Below, one piece after another: positions 15,916-24,931 of a stretch of DNA of 64,000 bases. A model generated the notes under the pieces. That model did not search any database, had not been told where the DNA came from, and saw nothing but the letters and a program-made list of their open reading frames with translations. The position numbers and the translations under genes were made by a program. Positions within the stretch are counted from its first letter, which is position 1; each line of letters begins with the position of its first letter. The stretch covers positions 1,488,001 to 1,552,000 of the forward strand of contig NZ_JBNAMV010000004.1 of NCBI RefSeq assembly GCF_049705945.1, in the 5' to 3' direction. The DNA comes from Salarchaeum japonicum_A. GTDB taxonomy: Archaea; Halobacteriota; Halobacteria; Halobacteriales; Halobacteriaceae.

Positions 15916-17415
15916 ATGAGAGACCACTTCGAGGTGCGCGCCCAGGACGCCGGGGGGCGCATCGGCGACCTCACCGTCCCCCGCGCGGGCGTGACGGTGG
16001 AGACGCCGACGCTGATGCCGGTGGTGAACCCGAACATCATCACCGTCGACCCCGCCCGCTTCCGCGAGTTCGGCGCGGAAATCCTCATCACGAACTCCTA
16101 CATCATCAAGAACGACGCCGACCTCCGGGAGCGCGCGCTCGACGAGGGCCTCCACGAGATGCTGGACTTCGACGGCGCCATCATGACGGACTCCGGGAGC
16201 TTCCAGCTCGCCGAGTACGGCGAAATCGACACCGACACCGAGGAGATTCTTGACTTCCAGCACGCCATCGGGAGCGACATCGGCACGCCCGTGGACATCC
16301 CGACGCCGCCCGACGTGCCCCGCGAGCGCGCCGAGGAAGAACTCGAAGAGACCCAGCGCCGCCTCGAACTCGCGGAGACCGTCGACACGGGCGAGATGCT
16401 CGTGAACGCGCCCGTTCAGGGGTCGACGTACCCCGACCTCCGGGAGCGAGCAGGCCGACACGCCGAGAACACGTCCCTCGACGTGTTCCCCATCGGCGCG
16501 GTCGTTCCCCTGATGAACGACTACCGATACGGCGAGATGGCGGACGTGGTCGCGGCCGCGAAGCGCGGCCTCGGCCGGGACGCCCCCGTCCACCTGTTCG
16601 GCGCCGGCCATCCGATGATGTTCGCGCTGGCAGCCGCGCTCGGCTGCGACCTCTTCGACTCCGCCGCGTACGCGCTCTACGCCCGCGACGGCCGCTACCT
16701 CACCGTCCACGGAACCGAACACCTCGACAGCCTCCAGTACTTCCCCTGCGGCTGTCCCGTCTGCGCCGACCACACGCCCGACGAAGTCCAGCGGATGCCG
16801 GACGCCGCACAGGAGGAGCTGCTCGCCGAGCACAACCTCCACGTTTCCTTCACCGAACTCCGCCGCGTGAAACAGGCGATTCGCCAGGGGAGCCTGCTCG
16901 AACTCGTGGAGGCGCGCGCGCACGCCCATCCCCGCGTCCTCGACGGCTACCGCGCGTTCCTCGACCACGCCGACCAGTACGAGGCGTCCGACCCCGTGAG
17001 CAAGGACACCTTCTACTACACCTCGCCCGAGTCCGCGCGCCGCCCCGAGGTCGTTCGGCACCGCGAGCGCCTGGAGCGATTCTCGCTCCCCGACACGGTC
17101 CTCCTCGCGGAATCCGGAACGGACGACGACTTCGACGAGACGTGGCGCGTCCGCCCGCCGCTCGGCCCGTACCCGCGCGAACTCGCCACCAGCTACCCCT
17201 TCACTGCCGAAGTTCCGGAGCGCATGGACGACGCGGGCTACGAGTCCGCCGCGAAGGGCGTCAGCCGACTCGTCGCGCTCAACCCCGACACCGAGTTCAC
17301 GCTCGCGCACCGCGACTGGCCGGCGCGCGCGCTCGACTACGTGCCGCCTCGCGTGGAGTTGGTGAACCTCGAAACGGGACACACTACTGACTCCGGCGCG
17401 GAGGACGACGCATGA
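15916..17415 (+). CDS. tgtA: Archaeosine tRNA-guanine transglycosylase TgtA
   Basis: 499 residues from ATG 15916. The enzyme exchanges guanine 15 in the D-loop of archaeal tRNAs for preQ0 (7-cyano-7-deazaguanine). Visible features are TPTLMPVVNPNIITVDP at the N-terminus, the catalytic TDSGSFQ motif with Asp92, and the zinc-site segment FPCGCPVCADHTPDE. The full archaeal length is present. Its stop overlaps the ATG of arcS (ATGA at 17412-17415), which carries out the next step on the same base, so the pair is one operon. Confidence 0.93.
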   Translation: MRDHFEVRAQDAGGRIGDLTVPRAGVTVETPTLMPVVNPNIITVDPARFREFGAEILITNSYIIKNDADLRERALDEGLHEMLDFDGAIMTDSGSFQLAEYGEIDTDTEEILDFQHAIGSDIGTPVDIPTPPDVPRERAEEELEETQRRLELAETVDTGEMLVNAPVQGSTYPDLRERAGRHAENTSLDVFPIGAVVPLMNDYRYGEMADVVAAAKRGLGRDAPVHLFGAGHPMMFALAAALGCDLFDSAAYALYARDGRYLTVHGTEHLDSLQYFPCGCPVCADHTPDEVQRMPDAAQEELLAEHNLHVSFTELRRVKQAIRQGSLLELVEARAHAHPRVLDGYRAFLDHADQYEASDPVSKDTFYYTSPESARRPEVVRHRERLERFSLPDTVLLAESGTDDDFDETWRVRPPLGPYPRELATSYPFTAEVPERMDDAGYESAAKGVSRLVALNPDTEFTLAHRDWPARALDYVPPRVELVNLETGHTTDSGAEDDA

Positions 17416-19169
17416 CCGACTACTTCGAGGTGCACGAGCGGGACTCGGCCGCTCGACTCGGCGAACTCCGACTCTCGGAGTCCGTCACGACGCCCGCGCT
17501 CGTGGACGATGTGGTAGACGACGCGGGCAGCGAGTGGTTCCAGTCCCAGGAGTTCCCGACGGGCGACGACTCCCAGTTGACCATCCTCCCCTACCGCGGC
17601 TTCCCCGCGGGGACGCGCGAGGAAGTCCAGGAGTCGTTCGCGCCCGACTACCCCGACGTGGACTACCCGAGCGCGGCCGTCGTCACGCCCCGCACCGCCG
17701 AGGACTACGGCGCGGACGCCTACGTGCTGTCGAACGCACCCGGATTCGTCGGGCACGCGAGCGCGTTCGTCAACGCCGTCGTCGAAGCCAAGAAGCGACT
17801 GCCCGCGGACAGCGCGCTCTACCTCTCCGGCGTCGCCACGCCCGCGAACGCCGCCGTCCTCGCCTACGCCGGCGTCGACCTCCTCGACGGCCACCGCGCC
17901 GCCGTCTACGGCACCCAGGGCACGTACCTCACCACGGACGGCGAACACGAACTCGCCGAACTGGACGACCTCCCCTGCGCGTGCCCGGCCTGCCAGCGCC
18001 CCCTCGCGGAGTTCACGCGCGAACACTGCAAGGAACACAACCTGAACGCGCTACGCGCCGAACTCTCCCGGGTTCGCACCCGCATCCGGCAGGGCCGCCT
18101 CCGCGACTACGTCGAGGGACAGGCGCGCCACGAAGCCTGGCTCACCGCCGCGTTCCGCGAACTCGACCAGGACTGGAGCTACCTCGAAGAACGAACGCCC
18201 GTCCAGCGCGACAACCTCCTCCTCGCCGCGTCCGAGGACACGCTCCGCCGCGTCGAAATCCAGCGGTTCGCCGACCGCGTCACCAGCCGGTACGTGAACC
18301 GGTACGGCGACGACCGCCCGCTCCTCCTCGTGCCGTGCAGCGCGCGAAAACCCTACAGCGACAGTCAGAGCCACCGCCAGTTCCAGGACGCCGCGAAGTA
18401 CCGCGCGCACGTCGTCTCCATGACCTCGCCCATCGGCGTCGTCCCGCAGGACCTCGAACTCACGTATCCCGCCCAGCACTACGACTCCGTCGTCACCGGC
18501 CGCTGGAGCGAGGACGAGAAGCAGTTCGTCGCGCGCGTCCTCCGGCGCTACCTCGAAAACACGGACTACCCGCGCGTCATCGCGCACGTCCCGCCCGAGG
18601 GCTACCGCGACATCGTCGAACGCGTCGAATCCGACCTCGACGTTCCCGTGGAGTACACCGTCGAGGACCACCCGACGACGGGCGAGAGCCTCGCGAACCT
18701 CCGGGACGCCCTCTCGGACGAGGACCAGATATGGGTGTCCGAGCGCGAGGAACGCACGCTGCGCGCCGTCGCCGACTACCAGTTCGGGCGCGGCGCGGGC
18801 GACGACCTCCTCGGCGACATCACCGTCCAGGGCCGCTACCCGAAACTCCAGGCGCTCGACGCGGACGGCGAACAGCTCGCCGCGCTCGTTCCCCAGTACG
18901 GCCTGCTCTCACTGACCATCCACGGTGCGCGCCGCTGGGTCGACTCCCCAGTGGAAACGAACACCGTCGAAATCGACGACTTCGTGCCGCGCGGTTCCGT
19001 GCTCGCGCCCGGTATCGTGAACGCGGACGACGACATCCGCGTCGGCGACGAAGTCGTCGTCCAGGGACCGAGCGCGTTCGCCGTCGGGAAAGCCGAGATG
19101 AATGGAAAAGAGATGTCGGAGAGCACGCGCGGCATCGCCGTGGACGTCCGGCACTCCGAGGAACTCTAG
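17412..19169 (+). CDS. arcS: Archaeosine synthase ArcS with PUA domain
   Basis: 585 residues. ArcS converts preQ0 at tRNA position 15 toward archaeosine; in haloarchaea and many other archaea it works with the radical SAM protein RaSEA, encoded at 37395 in this window. The ArcS-specific motif PCSARKPYSDSQSH sits at 308-321. The first 270 residues are a degenerate TGT-like domain, with the zinc-site-like CACPACQRP. The C-terminal 80 residues (NTVEIDDFVPRGSVLAPGIV) are a PUA RNA-binding domain. It is coupled to tgtA by a 4-bp overlap, and its TAG overlaps the convergent aldolase stop. Confidence 0.92.
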   Translation: MTDYFEVHERDSAARLGELRLSESVTTPALVDDVVDDAGSEWFQSQEFPTGDDSQLTILPYRGFPAGTREEVQESFAPDYPDVDYPSAAVVTPRTAEDYGADAYVLSNAPGFVGHASAFVNAVVEAKKRLPADSALYLSGVATPANAAVLAYAGVDLLDGHRAAVYGTQGTYLTTDGEHELAELDDLPCACPACQRPLAEFTREHCKEHNLNALRAELSRVRTRIRQGRLRDYVEGQARHEAWLTAAFRELDQDWSYLEERTPVQRDNLLLAASEDTLRRVEIQRFADRVTSRYVNRYGDDRPLLLVPCSARKPYSDSQSHRQFQDAAKYRAHVVSMTSPIGVVPQDLELTYPAQHYDSVVTGRWSEDEKQFVARVLRRYLENTDYPRVIAHVPPEGYRDIVERVESDLDVPVEYTVEDHPTTGESLANLRDALSDEDQIWVSEREERTLRAVADYQFGRGAGDDLLGDITVQGRYPKLQALDADGEQLAALVPQYGLLSLTIHGARRWVDSPVETNTVEIDDFVPRGSVLAPGIVNADDDIRVGDEVVVQGPSAFAVGKAEMNGKEMSESTRGIAVDVRHSEEL

Positions 19170-19942
19170 CGCTCGCCGTCGTAGCCGTCCAGCCAGCCCT
19201 GGACTGCGCCCTTGAGCGCGCCCGTGGTGCTGCCGAGGTTGAGAATCTGGTAGCCAGCGTCCACTTTCTCGTTCACGTCGTCCATCCCGAAGCCCAGTCC
19301 GCCGACCGGCACGTCCGCGTCGATGGCGGCGGTGCGAACGGTCTCCAGCGCGTCCTGCACGTCCGGGTGGTCGAGTTTGCCGGGGTGGCCGTAGGAGACG
19401 GAGAGGTCGAGCGGCCCCAGGAAGACGAACCCGAGTTCGGGGACGGAGAGGATGTCGTCGATGTTCTCCACGGCCTCCTTGGTCTCGATGGTAGTGCCGA
19501 CGACGGTCTCCGCGTCCTCGCGCTCGACGTAGTCGTCCTTCAGCCCCCAGCGGCGGGCGCGCGGCGATCCGAGCCCGCGCTCACCGGGTTCGCCGTCGTA
19601 CGTGAAGCGCGCGGACCGCACCGCCTCCTCCACATCGTCGGCGGTCTTCACCCGCGGCAGGAAGACGTTCCGCACCCCCAAATCGAGCGCCTTCCGCACC
19701 AGCGTCGGGTCGGTGTCGGGGAGGCGAACCAGGAGGTCGACGTCCGTGCCCTCGGCCGCCCGCAACAGGTCCTCCACCTTGCTCGCGTCCCACGGGTCCG
19801 GCCCGCCGTGCTCGAAGTCCAGCCACACGAAATCCATCCCGAGTTCGCCGTAGAACTCCACCAGCGTCGGACTGTACGTGTTATCCAGTACGCCGAGCGC
19901 CACGCCGTCCGAATCGAGCGTCTCCCGCAGTTCGTTCACCAT
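19166..19942 (-). CDS. HpcH/HpaI family aldolase
   Basis: A 258-residue TIM-barrel protein of the HpcH/HpaI aldolase/citrate lyase beta family. It shows FVWLDFEHGG near the N-terminus, LVRLPDTDPTLVRKALDLG, FLPRVKTADDVEEAV with the substrate-binding region, and the metal-site Glu in TTIETKEAVENID. Relatives cleave 2-keto-3-deoxy-glucarate or 4-hydroxy-2-oxo acids to pyruvate or glyoxylate plus an aldehyde. The exact substrate cannot be told. It is a single gene, convergent with arcS with a shared CTAG. Confidence 0.85.
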   Translation of the reverse strand: MVNELRETLDSDGVALGVLDNTYSPTLVEFYGELGMDFVWLDFEHGGPDPWDASKVEDLLRAAEGTDVDLLVRLPDTDPTLVRKALDLGVRNVFLPRVKTADDVEEAVRSARFTYDGEPGERGLGSPRARRWGLKDDYVEREDAETVVGTTIETKEAVENIDDILSVPELGFVFLGPLDLSVSYGHPGKLDHPDVQDALETVRTAAIDADVPVGGLGFGMDDVNEKVDAGYQILNLGSTTGALKGAVQGWLDGYDGER

Positions 19943-19993
19943 ACCCGAACAGTCGGCGGCATCCCGAAAATAACGTTCGGCCCCCGCGACCGC

Positions 19994-20053
19994 TCAGAGC
20001 CGGCGGTCGAGGAAGTCGTCCACGAGTTTGAACTGTCGGACTTTCTGGTCCAC
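19994..20053 (-). repeat. Diverged second copy of the S9 peptidase 3' end
   Basis: Sixty bases that repeat the last 20 codons (and stop) of the S9 peptidase at 20104-20163, 110 bp further downstream. Thirty-one bases are identical in one block (beginning TCGAGGAAGTCGTCC). Translation gives KVDQKVRQFKLVDDFLDRRL and TGA, against DIDQKIRQFKLVDDFLDRRL and TAA in the gene. Differences are mostly synonymous, as if both copies were once coding. It may be the remnant of a deleted tandem paralogue. Confidence 0.75.
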
Positions 20054-20054
20054 T

Positions 20055-20086
20055 TTTTCCGTCCTCACGGTCGTTCGGACGGAAAA
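20055..20086 (-). terminator. Hairpin with 10-bp stem after the S9 peptidase gene
   Basis: TTTTCCGTCC (20055-20064) and GGACGGAAAA (20077-20086) pair around a 12-nt loop. Read on the minus strand it lies between the gene's stop and the downstream copy of its 3' end. A T-run (GCGATTTTTCC) sits between the stop and the stem, a plausible archaeal termination signal. Confidence 0.55.
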
Positions 20087-20103
20087 CCTGGAGGAAAAAT
20101 CGC

Positions 20104-21906
20104 TTACAGCCGTCGATCGAGGAAGTCGTCCACGAGTTTGAACTGTCTGATTTTTTGGTCGATGTCGGTGGAGCCGTGGCCTTCCGCGCCGAGTTCCTCG
20201 TACTCGAAGTCGCCGTCCTCGCCAGCCGTCCAGCCGAGGTCGAAGAGGGCGTCCCGGAAGACGCGCGCTTGGTCGACCGGACACCGCGGGTCGTTGACGC
20301 CGTGCACGATGAGGAGGGGGTTCTGGATGTTCTCGACGTGCGTGAGCGGGGAGCGTTCGCGCCAGAACTCCTCGTTCTCCTCGGGGTCGCCGAGCTGTTG
20401 TTCGAGCATGGACTGGAAGTGCGGCATCGAGTTCTCGTACATCTGGAGGAGGTCGGTGATACCGACCTGCGCGATGCCGGTCGCCCAGATCTCGGGGTAC
20501 TGCACCATCTGCCAATACGCCGAATATCCGCCGTACGACCCGCCCATCACGGCGACGCGGTCCTCGTCCACCCAGTCCTGCTCTTGGAGCCACTGGCCGC
20601 CCGCGGCCACGTCCGCCTGTTCGCCACCACCCCAGTCGCCGTGGATGCGGTGCTTGAACTCCCGGCCGCGGCCCGTCGACCCCCGGTAGTTCGGCTGGAG
20701 GACGGTGTAGCCGCGGGAGACGAGGAACTGCGCGTACAGGTCGAAGCGCGGCATCGAGCGCGCGTGCGGGCCGCCGTGCACCATCACGACCGCGGGACTC
20801 GGGCGCTCGCCGGAGTCGTAGAGGAGCGCGCCGATTTCCAGGTCGTCCTCGCTCTCGTAGGTAACATATTCGGACTCGACGAAGGTGTCCGGGTCGATGT
20901 CGCCGTAGTCGGGCGCAATGAGCGTCTTCGTCTCCCCGGTTTCGCGGTCGTACGCGTACAGGGTCTTGCGTTCGTCCGAGGTCGTGTGCGCGAGCACCGC
21001 CCGGCCGTCGGTGTCGAAGTGCTCGTCGCCTGCGAGACCGGCGACGCCCTCGTCGAGGTCGTACGCCGTCACATCGCCCGATTCGAGGTCGTACTCGACG
21101 GGCATCGTCGCCGCGTTCCGCACGCGCGACGCGACGACGGTGTCGCCGTCGGGGCCGAACGCCGCGCCCGACTCCTCGTACTCGCCGCTTGAGCGCCACT
21201 CCGCCTCGTCGGCGTCGAGGTCGTAGACGCCGACGCGGCCGAGGTCGGTCGTGTTGTCGGAGACGAGGAGGCGGTCGCCGTCCGGATGCCAGTCGTTCGG
21301 GTAAGCCTCCGCGCCGACCTCGCCGATGTCGAGCTTTCGCTTCCCGCTGCCGTCCGCGTTCATCACGTACGCGTCCCGGTTCTCCAGCGCGTCCGTCTCG
21401 TTCGCGACGTACGCGATTCGCTCCTCGTCCGGCCCGAACTGCCCGCCGTGGACGGGCTGGTCGTACGCGGTCAACTGCTCGGTTTCGCCCTCGCGGGTGT
21501 CGTACCGGTAGAGGTTCATCTGCTCGCCCTCGTCGCTTCCGTAGAGCACGTATCGGCCGTCGCTCGTCACGTCGTGGAACGCCGCCTGGCCGTCCACCTC
21601 GACGACGACCTCGACCTCGCCGTCGAGTGTCAGCGCGTGAATGTCGTTCTGCTCGTCCCCGCCCTCGTCCTGATGGAAGAACACGCGCTCGCCGTCCGCG
21701 TCCCACGCGATGGGCCAGCGCGCCGCCCGCGGGACGTTCCCGTCGCTCACCTGCGTGCGCTCGCCCGACGCGAGGTCCTGCACGTACAGTTCGTTCCGCC
21801 CGGTCTCGTCGTAGTAGAACGCCACCCGGTCGCCGTCCGGCGACACGCGCGGATGGTAGAACTCGGGAAGGCTCGCGAGTTCTTCGAGTTCGACAGGAGT
21901 TGTCAC
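20104..21906 (-). CDS. Prolyl oligopeptidase family (S9) peptidase
   Basis: A 600-residue cytoplasmic serine peptidase. Residues 1-345 form a WD40/TolB-like beta-propeller (HPRVSPDGDRVAFYY and later blades). The C-terminal 250 residues are an alpha/beta hydrolase with nucleophile Ser457 in GGSYGGYS, the oxyanion HGGPHARS, acid Asp in HGVNDPRCPVD, and His in AEGHGS. The family cleaves short peptides, often acylpeptides or dipeptides. No signal peptide is seen. An unusual diverged copy of the last 20 codons lies 110 bp downstream, separated by a hairpin. Confidence 0.9.
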   Translation of the reverse strand: MTTPVELEELASLPEFYHPRVSPDGDRVAFYYDETGRNELYVQDLASGERTQVSDGNVPRAARWPIAWDADGERVFFHQDEGGDEQNDIHALTLDGEVEVVVEVDGQAAFHDVTSDGRYVLYGSDEGEQMNLYRYDTREGETEQLTAYDQPVHGGQFGPDEERIAYVANETDALENRDAYVMNADGSGKRKLDIGEVGAEAYPNDWHPDGDRLLVSDNTTDLGRVGVYDLDADEAEWRSSGEYEESGAAFGPDGDTVVASRVRNAATMPVEYDLESGDVTAYDLDEGVAGLAGDEHFDTDGRAVLAHTTSDERKTLYAYDRETGETKTLIAPDYGDIDPDTFVESEYVTYESEDDLEIGALLYDSGERPSPAVVMVHGGPHARSMPRFDLYAQFLVSRGYTVLQPNYRGSTGRGREFKHRIHGDWGGGEQADVAAGGQWLQEQDWVDEDRVAVMGGSYGGYSAYWQMVQYPEIWATGIAQVGITDLLQMYENSMPHFQSMLEQQLGDPEENEEFWRERSPLTHVENIQNPLLIVHGVNDPRCPVDQARVFRDALFDLGWTAGEDGDFEYEELGAEGHGSTDIDQKIRQFKLVDDFLDRRL

Positions 21907-22027
21907 GGGCGTGAATCATCGTGAGCGCCCAAAAGCGTTCGCGTCCCCCACCTCAGTGTCCGATTCGAGAATCGACGCGCGAACAACCCCCGTGAACGCA
22001 TCCGACACGACCGAATTTGTTACCGCC

Positions 22028-22597
22028 CTACAGGCTGAAGCGGCTTGACGAGTACACGGTGGCGGCCGCGGCTACTGAGGTGGCCACGCCGATGACGAGA
22101 CTGTTCACGAGCGCGGTGGCGTAATCGAGGGAGTACGACGTTCCCTGCACGGTTGGTGCCTGTGTTGTCGCGAGCATCTCAGTGATCATGACGAGCAGGA
22201 CGGTACCGACGAATACGCCGGTCACGGCCGTGACGATCCCTTTTCGGCGGTCGGTATCGAATACATCCGCGACGCGGAGGCCGAAGAGGACAGCGAGGGG
22301 GAACGCGAGAAACGGAGTGTATCCGATGACGTTGTTCACGAGACTGAGCTTGTACCGTTGTGATGAAATCGTCGCTGAGCCGGCTGTAAACTCCACGTTA
22401 CCGAACGCCCCGAGCAGCATCACGAGGATACCGAGACTGATTCCGAGGCCCGCCATCGCGCCGGCGATCCCCTTCACGTACTTCTGCGGCAAGTCTCGGT
22501 TCAGGATTTCTCCGACAGACTTGGTACTCCCACTCGTTGCGGGTCGTGGTTCGGCCTGCGTTGACTCACCGTCTCGCGTTTCGCTAGAGTCACTCAT
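22028..22597 (-). CDS. Multi-pass membrane protein, haloarchaeal
   Basis: 189 residues from ATG 22597 (MSDSSETRD). An acidic, disordered N-terminal 30 residues are followed by LNRDLPQKYVKGIAG and about four to five membrane helices, the first at 47-68 and the last at 168-187. The composition matches a common haloarchaeal membrane-protein type of unknown function. It is a single gene with no clear operon partners. Confidence 0.65.
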   Translation of the reverse strand: MSDSSETRDGESTQAEPRPATSGSTKSVGEILNRDLPQKYVKGIAGAMAGLGISLGILVMLLGAFGNVEFTAGSATISSQRYKLSLVNNVIGYTPFLAFPLAVLFGLRVADVFDTDRRKGIVTAVTGVFVGTVLLVMITEMLATTQAPTVQGTSYSLDYATALVNSLVIGVATSVAAAATVYSSSRFSL

Positions 22598-22708
22598 ACA
22601 CGCGGCTCGACACAGTTGCATGTCATAAAACCCGTTGGTTATTCGTCGTGTTAGTGGCGTGTCCAGTAGTTCTACCGAGGCGACTCTACCTACTCAGGCG
22701 CTTAGTGT

Positions 22709-23170
22709 TCACTCGCCCAGGCTCACGCGCTTCGACGCTCCACCCGAGTTCAGTTCTCCGCGAACCATCATATCGAACGTCCCTGATTTAATCGCGTTGA
22801 CAACCGCGGCGCTCACGTCCGCAAACTCCACCAAGATATCCATGTCGTACATCGACTCTTCACCGGGTTCAAGCGCATTTACGACCGGCTCGTCGGATCC
22901 GATTCTGGTTTCGTTCAGGAACACGTCCAGGTCGCCCGATATCGACGGTATCTCTCTGTCTGTTGGATTCTTGAATCCGAGGATGAGGGGGAACGTCGCG
23001 CTCGTCAACCCTACTTCGGGCTGTCGGATGTCGACGAGTCGAACCGTCATCTCGTCGAGCGGCGGCTGCGACGCGTCCGACCCTGGAACTCCCCCGCTAC
23101 AGCCGGCACCCAATATGGTGGCTCCGCTTACGACGCCAGCCACGAACCGCCGCCGTTCCGTGTGTGTCAT
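22709..23170 (-). CDS. Tat-exported lipoprotein with LEA14/WHy-like domain
   Basis: 153 residues. The N-terminus has RRRFVAGVVSGATILGAGC, a twin-arginine signal ending in a lipobox with Cys24, so the protein is probably lipid-anchored outside the cell. The remaining 125 residues have the LEA type 2 / WHy pattern: VRLVDIRQPEVG, FPLILGFKNPTDREI, a structural-strand repeat and LEPGEE. The family is associated with desiccation or membrane stress but its archaeal function is unknown. Confidence 0.7.
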   Translation of the reverse strand: MTHTERRRFVAGVVSGATILGAGCSGGVPGSDASQPPLDEMTVRLVDIRQPEVGLTSATFPLILGFKNPTDREIPSISGDLDVFLNETRIGSDEPVVNALEPGEESMYDMDILVEFADVSAAVVNAIKSGTFDMMVRGELNSGGASKRVSLGE

Positions 23171-23287
23171 ACTCTGCCAGGAAATAGTCGGAACTCCGAT
23201 ATAACTATTTCCCTGACAGAGTGGCCTCTCTGTGCGTCCCGCGTCTGGAATCGACGGGTCTTACTTCCGGCCCGCGAACCACCCGGT

Positions 23288-23974
23288 ATGAACGTTCCCG
23301 ACACGACCGAGTTCCGGCGCGGCGCGCGCGCCGTCCTCCCCCTCGTCCCCGCCATCGGCGGGTTCGGGCTGGTCGTCGGGGTCGCCGCCGGAAACGCGGG
23401 GTTCAGCCTCGCGCAAGCGGTCGGACTGTCCGTGTTCGTGTTCGCGGGCGCGAGCCAGCTCGCGACCATCGAACTCGTCGACGCGGGCTCCCCAGTCGCG
23501 GTCGTCGTGCTCACCGCGGTCGTCATCAACCTCCGGATGATGATGTACTCCGCGTCCATCGCGAGCTACTTCGACGCGCTCGCGGAGCGATGGCGCGCCG
23601 GCATCGCCTACCTCCTCACCGACCAGGCGTACGCGCTCTCCATCAGCCACTACGGCGACGACCCGCCGAGCGACCCCCGCGGCTACTACCTCGGCGTCGC
23701 CCTCCCGCTCTGGATCGTCTGGCAGATAGCGACCGTCGCGGGCCTGCTCGCGGGTGCGGGCATTCCGGACGAGTGGGGCGTGACGTTCGCCGTTCCGCTC
23801 GTCTTCCTCGCGCTCCTCGTCCCCGCGATGAAGGACCGTCCGAGCACGCTCGCCGCGGCCGTCGGTGGCGGCGTCGCCGCGCTCGGCGCCGGCCTCCCGC
23901 TCAACCTCGGCTTGCTCCTCGGCGCGGTGCTCGGCGTCACCGCCGCGCTCACCATCGGGGGTGGGGACGCGTGA
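23288..23974 (+). CDS. azlC: AzlC family branched-chain amino acid export subunit
   Basis: 228 residues from ATG 23288. About eight hydrophobic segments are seen. The family hallmarks are FVFAGASQLATIEL, VVINLRMMMYSAS and LTDQAYAL. With AzlD it forms an exporter of branched-chain amino acids or analogues such as azaleucine. The stop overlaps the GTG start of azlD (GTGA at 23971-23974), the usual coupling for this pair. Confidence 0.88.
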   Translation: MNVPDTTEFRRGARAVLPLVPAIGGFGLVVGVAAGNAGFSLAQAVGLSVFVFAGASQLATIELVDAGSPVAVVVLTAVVINLRMMMYSASIASYFDALAERWRAGIAYLLTDQAYALSISHYGDDPPSDPRGYYLGVALPLWIVWQIATVAGLLAGAGIPDEWGVTFAVPLVFLALLVPAMKDRPSTLAAAVGGGVAALGAGLPLNLGLLLGAVLGVTAALTIGGGDA

Positions 23975-24291
23975 ACGACACCACGCTCTGGGCGCTCGTG
24001 CTCGTCATCGGCATCGCGACCTTCCTCATCAGGTACTCCTTCATCTACCTCGTCGGCCGCACCGGCGACCTCCCGCCACGCCTGGAACGTGCGCTCGCGT
24101 TCGTCCCGCCCGCCGTATTCGCCGCGCTCGTCGTCCCCGAGTTCGTCAGCTACGACGGCGTCCTCCACGTCGCCCCCGACCAACTCGGCGCGGGCATCGC
24201 CGCGGCGCTCGTCGCGTGGTACACCGAGAACATGTTCGCCACCATCCTCGCCGGAATGCTCGCGCTCTGGACGCTGCGCTTCCTCGTCTAG
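23971..24291 (+). CDS. azlD: AzlD family small membrane subunit
   Basis: 106 residues from GTG 23971. It has four membrane helices and the family features IATFLIRYSFI near the N-terminus and RLERALAFVPPAVFAALVVP. It is the partner of AzlC in the same two-gene operon. The stop shares CTAG with the convergent gene at 24288. Confidence 0.88.
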   Translation: MNDTTLWALVLVIGIATFLIRYSFIYLVGRTGDLPPRLERALAFVPPAVFAALVVPEFVSYDGVLHVAPDQLGAGIAAALVAWYTENMFATILAGMLALWTLRFLV

Positions 24292-24659
24292 TCGAACGCC
24301 CGCCGGAGCGCAATCAGGACGCCGCCGAGCATCGCGAGGTTCCCGAAGAACGCGAGGCGCTCGCCGCTCGCATCCCCTTCCTCGTTCCAGAAGTCGTGCA
24401 TCGTCGCCGTCACCGTCACGAGGAACCCCGCGGCCGCCGTCGTCGCGAGCCGCGGCAGCCGCCAGAGCGCGATACCGAGCCCCGCGGCCACCATCACGCC
24501 GGACGCGAGCGGCGCGAGAACCGACGGGAACGGAACGCCCGCGGACTCCGCGTACTCCACGTGGTCCTCGGGGTCGCGGAAGTCCTCGCTCGCTTGCAGC
24601 GCCAGTCCGAGACCGAGCGCCAGCCGGCCGAGCAGCCACGGCTTGCTGTCGTCGTTCAT
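24288..24659 (-). CDS. DoxX-like membrane protein
   Basis: 123 residues from ATG 24659 (MNDDSKPW). Four membrane helices and the pattern GRLALGLGLALQASEDF, TATMHDFWNE and GNLAMLGGVLIAL match the DoxX/SURF4-like family. Members are small redox-associated membrane proteins, with a function that is not settled in archaea. It is convergent with azlD. Confidence 0.75.
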   Translation of the reverse strand: MNDDSKPWLLGRLALGLGLALQASEDFRDPEDHVEYAESAGVPFPSVLAPLASGVMVAAGLGIALWRLPRLATTAAAGFLVTVTATMHDFWNEEGDASGERLAFFGNLAMLGGVLIALRRAFD

Positions 24660-24699
24660 ACCCCGAAATACGCTCGCCGACCGCAAAAACGTACTCCCG

Positions 24700-24930
24700 T
24701 TACTCCATCGAGAGGTAGGTCTCGGTGCTCTCCACGCCGCGGATGCGCTGGATGCCGTTCGCGCTCACGTCCTTCACGTTCGCGGGTGACTCTACGTCGA
24801 GTTTCGCGATGAAGTCCACGTCGCCCGCGACGATGTGTGCGTCCACGACGCCGTCGAGGTCGGCTATCTCGCCGAGGATGCGGTCCGCCTCGCCCGAGTT
24901 CGCCTTGATGAGGACGTACGCGACCACCAT
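24700..24930 (-). CDS. Stand-alone Lrp/AsnC ligand-binding (RAM) domain
   Basis: A 76-residue protein consisting only of the regulator-of-amino-acid-metabolism fold: VVAYVLIKANSGEADRIL, then DAHIVAGDVDFIAKL and STETYLSM. No DNA-binding HTH is present. It lies one base after the TrkA-type gene and probably shares its mRNA. A near twin (77 residues, start 25698) sits on the other side of trkA. Such small sensors may bind amino acids and modulate partner proteins; this is inference. Confidence 0.82.
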   Translation of the reverse strand: MVVAYVLIKANSGEADRILGEIADLDGVVDAHIVAGDVDFIAKLDVESPANVKDVSANGIQRIRGVESTETYLSME

Positions 24931-24931
24931 C

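Noticed and set aside
15913..17382. A 489-codon frame antisense to tgtA
   Set aside because: Shadow of tgtA; composition and lack of domains argue against a gene.
17534..20689. A 1051-codon open frame on the plus strand
   Set aside because: It overlaps arcS in another frame and then runs antisense through the aldolase and S9 peptidase genes. It is Arg/Pro-rich and has no domain. In GC-rich haloarchaeal DNA such frames arise by chance.
19994..21919. A 641-codon minus-strand frame over the S9 peptidase
   Set aside because: Arg/Gly-rich shadow frame. Only its last 20 codons are meaningful, as the duplicated peptidase end.
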